Positions 26,064 through 35,929 of a stretch of 64,000 bases of DNA are shown here, in pieces (positions within the stretch are counted from its first letter, which is position 1; every line of letters begins with the position of its first letter). The stretch is from Cloacibacillus evryensis DSM 19522 (GTDB taxonomy: Bacteria; Synergistota; Synergistia; Synergistales; Synergistaceae), in the NCBI RefSeq assembly GCF_000585335.1, contig NZ_KK073872.1:2843283-2907282 (forward strand). The letters run 5' to 3'. Position numbers and translations under genes: made by a program. The notes under the pieces were generated by a model, which made no database searches, was not told the DNA's origin, and saw nothing but the letters and a program-made list of their open reading frames with translations.

Positions 26064-27211
26064 TAGGCCACCTCCGTCATTTTATAATTCTTAACCCGAT
26101 CTTTCAGGTAATTTTCCGCATCGCCGCCATATTCACTGACGTAGCCCCTAATTTCTACAAAAGACCCGATACTCCAGACAACATCGGAAATATCCGTGAG
26201 CGATACAATCCTCTGTTTTTCGTCTACCGCTAAAATTTGATTGGAGCGGCTACGGTTTGCTTTAGGGTTGTTATAAGAACCGCGCCGCACCATATCCATA
26301 AATATTTTATCACTTACATTTGAATGTTCGTCATTCCAGTTTTTAATATCAGATAATAAATCCGGATAGGCCTTATTAAAAAACCTTTTTATAATCTCTT
26401 CTTTGTCCTGCTCACTCTCTTTTATATTATTCTTAATCAAGACATCTTTTATCGGCATTTTTATTGATTTAAACAGTTTTCTGTTATACAACCGCTCGGA
26501 TAGTTCTCTTATATTTCTATCGTCAGCGCCGCGGAGCTGTTCCAGCATGCCACATATCACTGTGTCATCAAGAAGAAGCGATGACTGCCATGAGCTCATG
26601 TCATTCACAAACTTACATATTGGATGATCTTCGGTCATCATCCTGTCTCGCTGCATGTAATCCAGGCGATCCGCATCAAACTGGCCGGAGACTACGGAGC
26701 TGTAAATATCTGAATGCTCGCCGATAGCAGCTGCAACATTATTTCTAAACCCCTTATAATAACGATCTAAAATCACGCCAATTTCACCTTCGCGGATAAG
26801 CTTATCTGTGATTGATTCATGATTTACCGAAGCTAGCTGAAATTTTTTACCAACCTCTTCGAAAGCATGACTGAACGGTCCATGCCCCAAATCATGCAAC
26901 AGTGCGGCGCAGAGAGCCGCGTCCTTCTCCGCATTATTCGAAGTCGGAGAACCGCGCTTCTTTAATTTGACGTCGATGATCTCAATCAGACGCCGCGCCA
27001 AATGAAAAACACCCAAACTATGCGCAAAGCGGGTATGTGTAGCCCCTGGATATACAAATTCAGAAAATCCCAGCTGCTTAATTCGCCTCAGCCGCTGAAA
27101 AGCTTCAGTTTGAATAATTTGCCAGAGCAAATCGTCAACCCGCTCTTCCCGGAACTCGATCAAATTGTACAACGGGTCACGTACCCTCTGCAGCTTCATT
27201 GATCTGGACAT
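26063..27211 (-). CDS. HD-domain phosphohydrolase (SAMHD1/YwfO-like)
   Basis: The protein (KLQRVRDPLYNLIEF, QTEAFQRLRRIKQLG, YPGATHTRFAHSLGVFHLAR, ALLHDLGHGPFSHAFE, HESITDKLI, SGQFDADRLDYMQRD) has the complete HD metal-binding set and the extra motifs of dGTPase/SAMHD1-like enzymes, which hydrolyse deoxynucleoside triphosphates. The start at 27211 (MSRSMKLQR) follows GAGGTG; a longer frame from 27271 lacks a ribosome site. The pair with the YwgA-like gene could have a nucleotide-depletion role, but no direct defence marker is seen. Confidence 0.82.
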   Translation of the reverse strand: MSRSMKLQRVRDPLYNLIEFREERVDDLLWQIIQTEAFQRLRRIKQLGFSEFVYPGATHTRFAHSLGVFHLARRLIEIIDVKLKKRGSPTSNNAEKDAALCAALLHDLGHGPFSHAFEEVGKKFQLASVNHESITDKLIREGEIGVILDRYYKGFRNNVAAAIGEHSDIYSSVVSGQFDADRLDYMQRDRMMTEDHPICKFVNDMSSWQSSLLLDDTVICGMLEQLRGADDRNIRELSERLYNRKLFKSIKMPIKDVLIKNNIKESEQDKEEIIKRFFNKAYPDLLSDIKNWNDEHSNVSDKIFMDMVRRGSYNNPKANRSRSNQILAVDEKQRIVSLTDISDVVWSIGSFVEIRGYVSEYGGDAENYLKDRVKNYKMTEVA

Positions 27212-27437
27212 CTTCTTCACACCTCGCAATAAAAAAATAGAACGCAAATAAAGCTCATGTGCTATGTACAAATTTTCAACTGGTGCTTATATCCTGTCCT
27301 TCACTTTTATTATTTGCAAGCTATAACGAATTATCATAGCTATATTTCGTTTTATTATTTACTACAAGTAAAACTTATATTAACAAGACAATCAATACCA
27401 TTATTTAAAATTCCACAGAGATAAATCGACGGATAAA

Positions 27438-27465
27438 TTACATCTTATTCCGTATCATCTATGAT
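27438..27465 (+). promoter_or_regulatory. Possible promoter before the 27.5-kb gene
   Basis: TTACAT (27438-27443) and TATGAT (27460-27465) are spaced by 16 bases in an AT-rich 294-base gap between divergent genes. The rest of that gap holds nothing I can name. Confidence 0.35.
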
Positions 27466-27505
27466 AGACTAAATATAGATTTCTACGCGTGAGGAGGAAC
27501 ATCTA

Positions 27506-28399
27506 TTGAAACACCCGAAGGCTTCCTTAAATTACATAACGCAATTACGCAAAAAAGATAGAGATAGTGACAACCATACGAAGCCCCCTCTGGAATCTAA
27601 TGACGTCGTACAAACAGGGGATTATACATTCTCAAAAATAACTCCCGGCGGCAGGGTCGGCGACAGCGGGCAATTACTGCTTGCGAAATCCAAATCAGAC
27701 GCGAAACGAAAATACCTGGTGAAACATGCCTACTGCGACTGCGCGGCAAATGAATTCATATACACTAAACTTGCGTTGGCCATGGGCATGAAGATGCCGG
27801 AGGTCGTCCTGTTTCAAATATCTGATGGTGAGCAAAGACGCTGTTTTACAACAGAATATATCATCGGCGCTAAATATCTGGACTTACAGATACCTGACCC
27901 AACATACCAACAGATCCGTGAGCATGCTGTTAACTGGCAGGATTATTTCCGTTTCCTTGCAACATATAATATGTTTCTTGAATGTGACAGCCTGGAAATG
28001 CCTCTGGCCTCCGACGGTTATCTATATAGGGTCGATACGACAAGTTCATTCATAATATGTGAACACGACCTATTTTCAGCAGGCCTTAATATCGAATATG
28101 ACGGAATGAATATCAAAGAGGAGACCAGAAAATACATATTAAATAAAGAGCAATTTATATCCTGGACAGACGATAGGTTTGATTACGCCATACAAAAATG
28201 CATTCTGCCGCATGGCAAAGAATATATAGCGTACTATCTAGAGCCCTTTAAGTATATACAAGAGATCGATGCGCACTATATCGACGACATCCTGAACACA
28301 TTGTGTTATTTCTACCCAGATTTTATTGGAGATTACTACAAAAAATTTATCTCCAAATTACAGAAAAGATCGTTAGAATATCTTAAAACAAAAAACTAG
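27506..28399 (+). CDS. Unrecognised protein, possibly HipA-like kinase-related
   Basis: A TTG start at 27506 follows the strong ribosome site GAGGAGG. The 297-aa product is soluble. SKITPGGRVGDSGQLLLAKS followed by YLVKHAYCDCAANEFIYTKL and AMGMKMPEVVLFQ recalls the N-lobe of HipA-like kinases (Gly-rich loop, Lys, Glu), and VDTTSSFIICEHDLF could be a degenerate metal-binding segment, but I could not place the full catalytic set. No HipB-like partner precedes it. Function is unassigned. Confidence 0.7.
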   Translation: MKHPKASLNYITQLRKKDRDSDNHTKPPLESNDVVQTGDYTFSKITPGGRVGDSGQLLLAKSKSDAKRKYLVKHAYCDCAANEFIYTKLALAMGMKMPEVVLFQISDGEQRRCFTTEYIIGAKYLDLQIPDPTYQQIREHAVNWQDYFRFLATYNMFLECDSLEMPLASDGYLYRVDTTSSFIICEHDLFSAGLNIEYDGMNIKEETRKYILNKEQFISWTDDRFDYAIQKCILPHGKEYIAYYLEPFKYIQEIDAHYIDDILNTLCYFYPDFIGDYYKKFISKLQKRSLEYLKTKN

Positions 28400-28424
28400 A
28401 CTTTACATAAGGGGCTGATTTTAA

Positions 28425-29186
28425 GTGGCGTCACGAACGGTTTACCAGTTTCAAGCGGAACTTTGCGATTACACTCCAAAAATCTGGCGGCGTTTCCAAA
28501 CGGCGGCCGACATCTCGATGGCAAAACTGGGATACATCGTCATGACCATGTTCGAGATGCAGGCCAGCCACCTCTTTCATTTAGACATCCCCGTCATGGA
28601 CAACACCGTAAAAGAAATGTTGGAACATGATTTAACGGGAAAACTTGATCTTAATGAAGAGGATGTCAAGAACACGTTTGAGCCGAAACACAGAATTTGG
28701 CGCGCGAAAATAATCGACGAGAACCTTGCGGGATATGCCCCCAAAGACAGGACGATCATTGACGCGACCGGCGTCAAGGTCAAAGACACTGTATTTTCCC
28801 CCGGCAACATTATGACCTTCACATACGACTACGGCGATGACTGGACGATATCGCTGGTTCTGGAAGAGGTCTACAAAAAAAGCGAACTTCCGGCCAAAGA
28901 ACTGCCAAGAGTATTGGAAGGCGAAGGCTACGGGATCATCGAAGACTGCGGCGGAACATTCGGGCTGAAAGAGCTCGCCGCGGAATTCAAAAAGGGAAGG
29001 GGCCCCAGATACAAAGAACTCCGCGATTGGCTGGGCACGGACAAACTTGACCTCCGCTCCTTCGACATTGGAGAAATGAACTTCCGCCTCAAAAAAGTGC
29101 CGCGCATCTACGCCGACATCTATGAGCACAAACTTGAACCGACCAAACGTTCATGGGACATACTGACGAGAAAATATCTGGCGTAG
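28425..29186 (+). CDS. Plasmid pRiA4b ORF-3 family protein
   Basis: The 253-aa protein has the family's pattern: VYQFQAELCDYTPKIWRRFQ at the N-terminus, LGYIVMTMFEMQASHLFHLD and FTYDYGDDWTISLVLEEV in the middle, and CGGTFGLKELA. The family is common on mobile DNA; its biochemical role is unknown. GTG at 28425 is the start. It lies 26 bases after the 27.5-kb gene. Confidence 0.82.
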   Translation: MASRTVYQFQAELCDYTPKIWRRFQTAADISMAKLGYIVMTMFEMQASHLFHLDIPVMDNTVKEMLEHDLTGKLDLNEEDVKNTFEPKHRIWRAKIIDENLAGYAPKDRTIIDATGVKVKDTVFSPGNIMTFTYDYGDDWTISLVLEEVYKKSELPAKELPRVLEGEGYGIIEDCGGTFGLKELAAEFKKGRGPRYKELRDWLGTDKLDLRSFDIGEMNFRLKKVPRIYADIYEHKLEPTKRSWDILTRKYLA

Positions 29187-29296
29187 GCATTTCTCGACAC
29201 CGCTGGCAGTGGCAAATATCCAAACACAAATCCTACTACAGCAAAAAAACATCTGAGAAACAGCCAACTAAAGCGAAATCGCTATACGCGCGCTTC

Positions 29297-29351
29297 TTTC
29301 CGCAAATCTCAGCCGCACTGTAAAACTTCGTGCGGCTGGGATTTGCGGAAA
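29297..29351. repeat. Long hairpin before the 29.4-kb gene pair
   Basis: Arms 29297-29318 (TTTCCGCAAATCTCAGCCGC...) and 29330-29351 match at 21 of 22 positions around an 11-base loop. It ends 14 bases before the ATG at 29366 and has no T run, so it may influence translation or RNA stability of the next gene. Confidence 0.75.
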
Positions 29352-29365
29352 GACGGCGCGGCTGC

Positions 29366-30109
29366 ATGCTGAAACAGGAAAAGTACAGAGACACGTATAA
29401 AAAGTACCTCGCTGCCGACGGGGACGAACACAGCATCGATAAATACTACACTTTCGATGAAAAAGGGCACATCATGGTCGTGACAACATCACATGACACC
29501 GACGACATCGCCCCCGCCGTCAGAGAGACTTTCCAAAAGGTAATAGTATTCTTCGGCGCGTGGACCGCCGCACTGGCAAAAAAAGGGTACAGCCTCTTCA
29601 ACTACGACGCGGTAAACAAAATCATAGCTTCCAGCGGATTCTTCGTCTCAATGGGCAAAGAGGCGCGCTCCTTCAACTCCGACACCACAAAGGCATCGCT
29701 TAACACCAACATCATCGGAGCCGTATTGGGCTCGGACATCACAGGAGGCGGCATGGCGATAGCCAAAAAGACCCTCGCCGTGATCGGCGGCGAAATCAGC
29801 GGAAGCTTCGCGGAACAGAAAACGAACAAAGAGATAGCCCATCTGCTTTTCATCTGCGAATCACTTATGGGGATGCCCATCGTCACCATCTCGCTCTACC
29901 ACTCCAAAATGGAACAGTTCGAATGGGTACAAAAAACCAACTGCGAAGAGGTCAGCCGGCAGACGATAAATTTCAAATTCGACGCGGATGATTATCTTTT
30001 CGTCGACCCCGACTACATAAACAAATTCACCGCAGATTTTGTGAAAAGCGACGCCTATGAAAAGCTGATCGAAAACCTCTCAAAAATACTCGATGAGCCG
30101 CAGCAATAA
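29366..30109 (+). CDS. Unrecognised 247-aa protein, first of a pair
   Basis: I do not recognise the family. The protein is soluble apart from a hydrophobic Gly-rich centre (NIIGAVLGSDITGGGMAIAK, TLAVIGGEISGSF) and has an IAHLLFICESLMGMPIVTIS segment. No signal peptide. The ATG at 29366 has no clear ribosome site and follows a 22-bp-arm hairpin; GTG 29330 inside the hairpin is an in-frame alternative. The next gene starts 17 bases after it with a strong ribosome site, so the two form a unit. Confidence 0.65.
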   Translation: MLKQEKYRDTYKKYLAADGDEHSIDKYYTFDEKGHIMVVTTSHDTDDIAPAVRETFQKVIVFFGAWTAALAKKGYSLFNYDAVNKIIASSGFFVSMGKEARSFNSDTTKASLNTNIIGAVLGSDITGGGMAIAKKTLAVIGGEISGSFAEQKTNKEIAHLLFICESLMGMPIVTISLYHSKMEQFEWVQKTNCEEVSRQTINFKFDADDYLFVDPDYINKFTADFVKSDAYEKLIENLSKILDEPQQ

Positions 30110-30126
30110 ATTAGGAGGTGGGAAGA

Positions 30127-30663
30127 ATGCTTTTCTGTAAAGTGGATATCAATAAACCCGTTTCCTGCATCACGTTTCCCGAACTAATTCAGAGCGCAGA
30201 ATATAACGCAAGGGCGTTTTCATTGGAAGAAGCCATTGAAGCCCCGATCAACATCGGAAAAGGTCTATATGAGAAACCAATAGCTGGAAAATGCCATATC
30301 CTTGGAGAAAATGACGGTATCGATTTCAGCGCGGCAGAGTGGTGCGACTATGTTACGATGACCGCTCTCTCCTCCTGCGCGCCGGTGATAGTTTATGACA
30401 CGGACAAAAACAGCGAAACCGGCGGGAACGTATGGGCATTCCACGCGCGCGGCGGGGATATCCCGGACGGCAGCATGCTATTCACCCTCAAGGATCGCCG
30501 CGAAAAACTGTTGATATACACGGTTAGGGAGTATGGTCGTGACTATAATACGCACATAGAAAAAATCTTGAGCTTCGGCTATCTAAGTTCAAATATATGC
30601 ATCGTAACCGGCTACCCCAACAACATCTTTGTAGACAAAAACGGCGGTGTCGCCTTCTTTTAG
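30127..30663 (+). CDS. Unrecognised protein with a possible CheD/CNF-like Cys-His core
   Basis: The 178-aa protein starts at ATG 30127 after AGGAGG. Around residues 75-110 it reads DYVTMTALSSCAPVIVYDTD followed by GGNVWAFHARGG, with Thr79, Cys84 and His106. CheD and CNF1-type deamidases use a Thr/Cys/His arrangement, with Cys after a small-residue SC or SGC motif and His about 12-22 residues later; the end GGVAFF also recalls CheD's last strand. This is a motif-level resemblance only. No chemotaxis genes are near. Partner: the preceding gene. Confidence 0.65.
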   Translation: MLFCKVDINKPVSCITFPELIQSAEYNARAFSLEEAIEAPINIGKGLYEKPIAGKCHILGENDGIDFSAAEWCDYVTMTALSSCAPVIVYDTDKNSETGGNVWAFHARGGDIPDGSMLFTLKDRREKLLIYTVREYGRDYNTHIEKILSFGYLSSNICIVTGYPNNIFVDKNGGVAFF

Positions 30664-30690
30664 CCGCCGTTCAAAAACATAAGCCCACCG

Positions 30691-30726
30691 CGCGTCGGTA
30701 CGCCCTTGCCAAGGCGTACCGACGCG
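30691..30726. terminator. Perfect 14-bp hairpin after the 30.1-kb gene
   Basis: CGCGTCGGTACGCC (30691-30704) pairs exactly with GGCGTACCGACGCG (30713-30726) over an 8-base loop. There is no T run, so it may be a processing or stability element rather than an intrinsic terminator. The remaining 190 bases to rfbB hold only the promoter. Confidence 0.5.
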
Positions 30727-30867
30727 TCTTCGTAAGTGGATATATCCATAAATGCGGCAGGAACGCCGCCCGCATAAGGCATTCGTCCCAGCGGGCAGGC
30801 TGTGACGCCCGCGAAATAAAAAATTGCTATTCTTGTAGTTTGGCTACCGTATAAATTGATATACATT

Positions 30868-30877
30868 ATGCTATAAT
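30868..30877 (+). promoter_or_regulatory. Extended -10 promoter for the rfbBA operon
   Basis: ATGCTATAAT, identical to the motif before the rhodanese gene and to that of the wzz operon, lies 40-46 bases before the rfbB start. No clear -35. Confidence 0.6.
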
Positions 30878-30916
30878 CATGGCTGAGGCAACAAACTATC
30901 ATATGCTGGGACGGAT

Positions 30917-31989
30917 GTGTTCGTGACAAATACAAAAACCTACCTTCTGACCGGGGCAGCCGGGTTCATCGGCAGCAACCTCGCGCATTGCCTTACGACA
31001 GGCGGGGACAACGTGGTCGTTTATGACAAACTGACCTACGCGGGAAACGCCGCTTCGCTTGACGGTATCGCCGCGGAGAAGTTGGATTTCGTTCATGGCG
31101 ACATCTGTGATACCGAGTTGGTCTGCGAGACACTCGCAAGACATCACGTCGACGCCGTCTTCCACCTCGCGGCAGAGAGCCACGTCGACCGCTCGATCGA
31201 CGGCCCCGGCGCATTCATAGAGACAAATATCAACGGGACATTTTCGATGCTTTCAGCCTCGCGCAGATATTACGAAACATTGGACGGAGAGCAAAAGAAA
31301 GACTTCCGTTTCCTCCACATCTCCACGGATGAAGTCTATGGCAGCCTCGGGGACAGCGGTTACTTTACCGAAGAGACTCCTTACGCGCCAAACTCGCCCT
31401 ACTCTGCCTCAAAGGCATCGTCGGACCACTTGGTGCGCGCCTGGTTCCATACCTACGGATTCCCAACGCTGACGACTAACTGCTCAAACAACTACGGGCC
31501 GCGTCAGTTTCCTGAGAAACTGATCCCCCTCATCATACATAACGCACTGGCCGGCAAACCTCTGCCGATATACGGCGACGGCAAGAACGTCCGTGACTGG
31601 CTCTACGTGGAAGATCACTGCCGCGCGCTACATACGGTTATGCTTAAAGGCTCTCTTGGAGAGACATATAATATCGGCGGCAGCTGCGAGCGGCAAAATA
31701 TACAGATAGTAAAGACGGTCTGCTCGATCCTTGACGAGATCCGCCCAAAGGCGGATGGAGCAAAATATGAATCACAGATAACATATGTAAAAGACCGTCC
31801 CGGCCATGACCGCCGCTACGCGATCGATGCCGGTAAAATAAAAAAGGAACTTGGCTGGCAGCCGCAGGAGACCTTTGAAAGCGGCTTACGCAAAACCGTT
31901 GAATGGTACTTGAATCATCAACCATGGATAGAAAATATACTAAATGGCAAATACCGCTGCGAAAGGCTCGGACTGGGAGGTACGCAGGA

Positions 31990-31993
<4 letters not shown>
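30917..31993 (+). CDS. rfbB: dTDP-glucose 4,6-dehydratase
   Basis: RfbB converts dTDP-glucose to dTDP-4-keto-6-deoxyglucose. The protein has [15 protein letters not shown] (NAD binding), [37 protein letters not shown] (Tyr/Lys), [15 protein letters not shown] and [12 protein letters not shown]. Two GTG starts are possible, 30917 and 30923; the latter has better spacing from GGGACGGA. It overlaps rfbA by ATGA. No rmlC or rmlD is present, so the product feeds the aminosugar branch that follows rather than rhamnose. Confidence 0.95.
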
Positions 31994-32877
<884 letters not shown>

Positions 32878-32956
32878 AGTAAGCACATAAAAATATTGCA
32901 TTCGATATAGTGTTAACAAAATGGATTTTTAAGAATATGAAGGAGTCTTAATATTC

Positions 32957-34093
32957 ATGATACCGTTTAATAAACCATATCTAACAGGTAATGAAGTAAA
33001 GTATATTAACGAAGTATTAACCTCCAGAAGATTTTCCGGGGATGGTCGTTTTTCAAAAAAATGTGCTCACTGGATGGAAAAAAACCTCAATTGTAAAAAG
33101 GCAATACTTGTGCCATCCGGTACCGCCGCCCTTGAAATGATGATGCTTTTAGCTGATATAAAGCCGGGAGATGAAGTCATAATGCCTTCATTTACTTTTA
33201 GTTCAACAGCAAACGCAGTTGTGCTTCGTAATGCCACTCCGGTTTTTATAGATATTCGTCCTGATACATTAAACATAGACGAAAAACAAATTGAGGCCGC
33301 AATAACACCAAAGACAAAAGCTATATGCCCTGTTCATTACGCTGGAGTACCATGCGAAATGGATACCATAATAGCTACTGCAAAAAAATACAACCTTCTA
33401 GTATTAAACGATGCTGCTCAAGCTATTCTATCAAAATATAAGGACAACCAAGTATGTTCTATGGGTGATATGTCTGCAGTTAGTTTCCACGAAACAAAAA
33501 ATATTCAATGTGGAGAGGGGGGAGCCTTGTTAATTAATAACCCACAATTTATAGAGCGCGCAGAAATAATAATGGAAAAAGGAACAGACCGAAGCAAGTT
33601 TATTCGAGGCGAAGTCGATAGATATACATGGGTTGATTTAGGGTCTTCTATGCTAATTAATGAAATTACTGCCGCATTTTTATGGGCACAATTAGAGTAT
33701 GCACGTATTATAACCTCAAAGCGATTAGAACTGTGGAATAAATACAATGAAGCATTCCTGGAATTAGACGAAAAAAATATCATCAAAAAGCCTAAGCTTC
33801 CCGTCGACTGTAAGCATAATGGTCATATTTATTATCTTTTAACCAAGAATAGTAACGATAGAGATGTCATCATGGATAGGCTAAAGGAACACAAAATACA
33901 TTCTACATTCCACTATATACCTTTAGATTCTGCAAAAGCAGGGGGACGTTTTACTCATAAACATCCTAATAATCTACCAATTACATCAGATATTTCTTCA
34001 CGCATATTAAGGATGCCGTTATATTATGAACTTGATATTGACAAGACAATAAAACTTAGTACTAACATAATAGAAAGTGTAATTGTAAATTGA
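32957..34093 (+). CDS. dTDP-4-amino-4,6-dideoxyhexose transaminase (RffA/WecE type)
   Basis: This DegT/DnrJ/EryC1-family PLP enzyme aminates a 4-keto-6-deoxy sugar. It has IPFNKPYLTGNEVKYINEVL at the N-terminus, VPSGTAALEMMML, PSFTFSSTANAVVLR, PVHYAGVPCEMD, NDAAQAIL and FHETKNIQCGEGGAL with the Schiff-base Lys181. The 378-aa length and N-terminus are those of RffA/WecE (dTDP-Fuc4N), although a VioA-type (Qui4N) product cannot be excluded. The substrate comes from RfbB. The gene is AT-rich. Confidence 0.87.
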   Translation: MIPFNKPYLTGNEVKYINEVLTSRRFSGDGRFSKKCAHWMEKNLNCKKAILVPSGTAALEMMMLLADIKPGDEVIMPSFTFSSTANAVVLRNATPVFIDIRPDTLNIDEKQIEAAITPKTKAICPVHYAGVPCEMDTIIATAKKYNLLVLNDAAQAILSKYKDNQVCSMGDMSAVSFHETKNIQCGEGGALLINNPQFIERAEIIMEKGTDRSKFIRGEVDRYTWVDLGSSMLINEITAAFLWAQLEYARIITSKRLELWNKYNEAFLELDEKNIIKKPKLPVDCKHNGHIYYLLTKNSNDRDVIMDRLKEHKIHSTFHYIPLDSAKAGGRFTHKHPNNLPITSDISSRILRMPLYYELDIDKTIKLSTNIIESVIVN

Positions 34094-35196
34094 AAAAAAT
34101 CGCTATCATTGGTGCAAATGAATTCCAAAACCCCTTGATACTTAAAGCAAAAGACATGGGCTTTGAGACTCATGTTTTTGCGTGGAAATGTGGTGATATA
34201 GGAGAAAAAAACGCAGATTATTTTTATCCAATCAGCATTGCAGAAAAAGAAAAAATTCTAAAAATATGCGAAAGCATAAAAATATCTGCAATAGTATCAA
34301 TTGGTTCAGATTTTGCTGTTCACACAGTTAATTATGTTTCAAGAATCATGGGTTTTCCATGTAATAGTGTTGAATGCGAAAAAATGGCTACAAACAAATA
34401 TGCCATGCGCATGGCTTTTTTAGAAGCAGGAGTCCCGGTACCGAAATTCACCAAAGCTAATGTCAATTTTGATTTTAAAACATTGTATAATTATACTTTT
34501 CCTCTAATTGTAAAACCAACAGATCGATCAGGAAGCAGAGGTATTTTTAAATCTGATACACTAAAAGATGTAAGAGATGCTATTGCCATAGCATGTAAAG
34601 AATCTTGGAAACATGAGGCTATCATCGAAGAATTTTTTGAGGGAAATGAATATAGCTGTGAGAGTATATCTTATGCAGGAAAGCATCATATTCTGGCATA
34701 CACACAAAAATTTACTACAGGGGCACCACATTTTATAGAAACAGGTCATAAGCAACCTGCAAATTTCCCCAAATACATGGAACCACTAATTCGAGACCAT
34801 ATAACCAAGGCGCTAGACGCTTTAGACATAAAATACGGTGCCTCGCATACAGAATTCAAAATATTGGATAACAATCAAATAAGAATTATTGAAATAGGAG
34901 CACGTATGGGAGGGGATTATATAGGTTCAGATTTAGTACCATATTCAACAGGATATGACTATATGAGAATGGTGATCGATATTTCATTAAATCGACCTAT
35001 CTGTTGGGATAAAATGAACAAGCCTCACAATATGGAAGTTCGCTTTATATTTAATACAACCGATTATGATTATATGCAAAATATTATCAGAAATCAGCCC
35101 CAAAAAGTTGTACGAGCTACTTGCAGCAACAGGAATATATTTGAGAAGGTCACGGATAGCTCAAATAGACACGGTTATATTATTATAAAGGATTAG
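34090..35196 (+). CDS. ATP-grasp carboxylate-amine ligase
   Basis: The 368-aa protein has an N-terminal preATP-grasp Rossmann part (KIAIIGANEFQNPLILKAKD), then ATP-grasp motifs NKYAMRMAFLEAGVPVPKF, PLIVKPTDRSGSRGI, AIIEEFFEGNEYSCESI and IEIGARMGGDYIGSDLV (metal-binding Glu and Gly-rich loop). Such enzymes join a carboxylate to an amine using ATP. It starts with TTG overlapping the transaminase stop (TTGA), so it is tightly coupled to the aminosugar gene and may extend or attach its N-acyl group. The substrate is unknown. Confidence 0.82.
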   Translation: MKKIAIIGANEFQNPLILKAKDMGFETHVFAWKCGDIGEKNADYFYPISIAEKEKILKICESIKISAIVSIGSDFAVHTVNYVSRIMGFPCNSVECEKMATNKYAMRMAFLEAGVPVPKFTKANVNFDFKTLYNYTFPLIVKPTDRSGSRGIFKSDTLKDVRDAIAIACKESWKHEAIIEEFFEGNEYSCESISYAGKHHILAYTQKFTTGAPHFIETGHKQPANFPKYMEPLIRDHITKALDALDIKYGASHTEFKILDNNQIRIIEIGARMGGDYIGSDLVPYSTGYDYMRMVIDISLNRPICWDKMNKPHNMEVRFIFNTTDYDYMQNIIRNQPQKVVRATCSNRNIFEKVTDSSNRHGYIIIKD

Positions 35197-35213
35197 GAGA
35201 AATAACATAAAAA

Positions 35214-35885
35214 ATGAAAGATCTAATCATTTTTGGTACGAATGCATTTTCGAAACAACTTAAGCAGATAATCGAAAAGGACTCTGACAGAAGGATCAAA
35301 GCGTTTTGTCTAACTACAGATTATATAAAAACTGATACCTTTTGTGGCATACCTATTATAGATTTTGATCATCTAGAAACCTGCTTTAAGAAAGATACTT
35401 TTGAAATACTTGTATCTGTCGGTTACGGCAATATGAATAATAATAGAGAATATATATTTAAAAAGTGCATAAATAAAGGATACAACGTTGCCTCATATCG
35501 ACATTCTACTGCTAAAATAATGACGGATAATATTGGCATTGGAAATATTTTTTTAATTAATTCGTTTGTTTCTGATTTTACAAAAATTGGCAATGGTAAT
35601 ATAATACATAATAATGTAATAATTGAACATGAATCCACCATAGGGGATTATAATTTTTTTGCCGGTGCTGCTGCAACAGCAGGACTGGTGAAAATAGCTA
35701 GCCATTGTTTTTTGGGAGCAAAGTCCGTTATTTGTGATGAAGTTAGTATCGCCGACTATAATTTAATTGGAGCAGGGGTTGTTATTTCAAGTGATACTGA
35801 AAGTTACTCCATTCATAGCGTTGCAAAAACTAGAACAATACGTAATGCAAGCTTAGAAATGATGAATTATTTACTAATCAAATGA
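35214..35885 (+). CDS. PglD/NeuD-like sugar N-acyltransferase
   Basis: The 223-aa protein has the PglD layout: an N-terminal Rossmann-like part (KDLIIFGTNAFSKQLKQIIE) that binds the UDP or dTDP sugar, then left-handed beta-helix hexapeptide repeats (IGIGNIFLINSFVSDFTKIG, IIHNNVIIEHESTIGDYNFF, CFLGAKSVICDEVSIADYNL). The family's catalytic His may be that in IIEHES. PglD-type enzymes acylate the 4-amino group of a 6-deoxy sugar nucleotide. Given the following ketosynthase, ACP and reductase, the donor here may be acyl-ACP. Confidence 0.8.
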   Translation: MKDLIIFGTNAFSKQLKQIIEKDSDRRIKAFCLTTDYIKTDTFCGIPIIDFDHLETCFKKDTFEILVSVGYGNMNNNREYIFKKCINKGYNVASYRHSTAKIMTDNIGIGNIFLINSFVSDFTKIGNGNIIHNNVIIEHESTIGDYNFFAGAAATAGLVKIASHCFLGAKSVICDEVSIADYNLIGAGVVISSDTESYSIHSVAKTRTIRNASLEMMNYLLIK

Positions 35886-35929
35886 TACTATTCGAATTTT
35901 GTTCCAGATAAAACTAAGGAGGACAACTT

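Noticed and set aside
25539-27211. Established toxin-antitoxin or defence system
   Set aside because: The YwgA/HD pair is coupled, but this pairing is known in ordinary chromosomes, and no defence-specific marker is adjacent.
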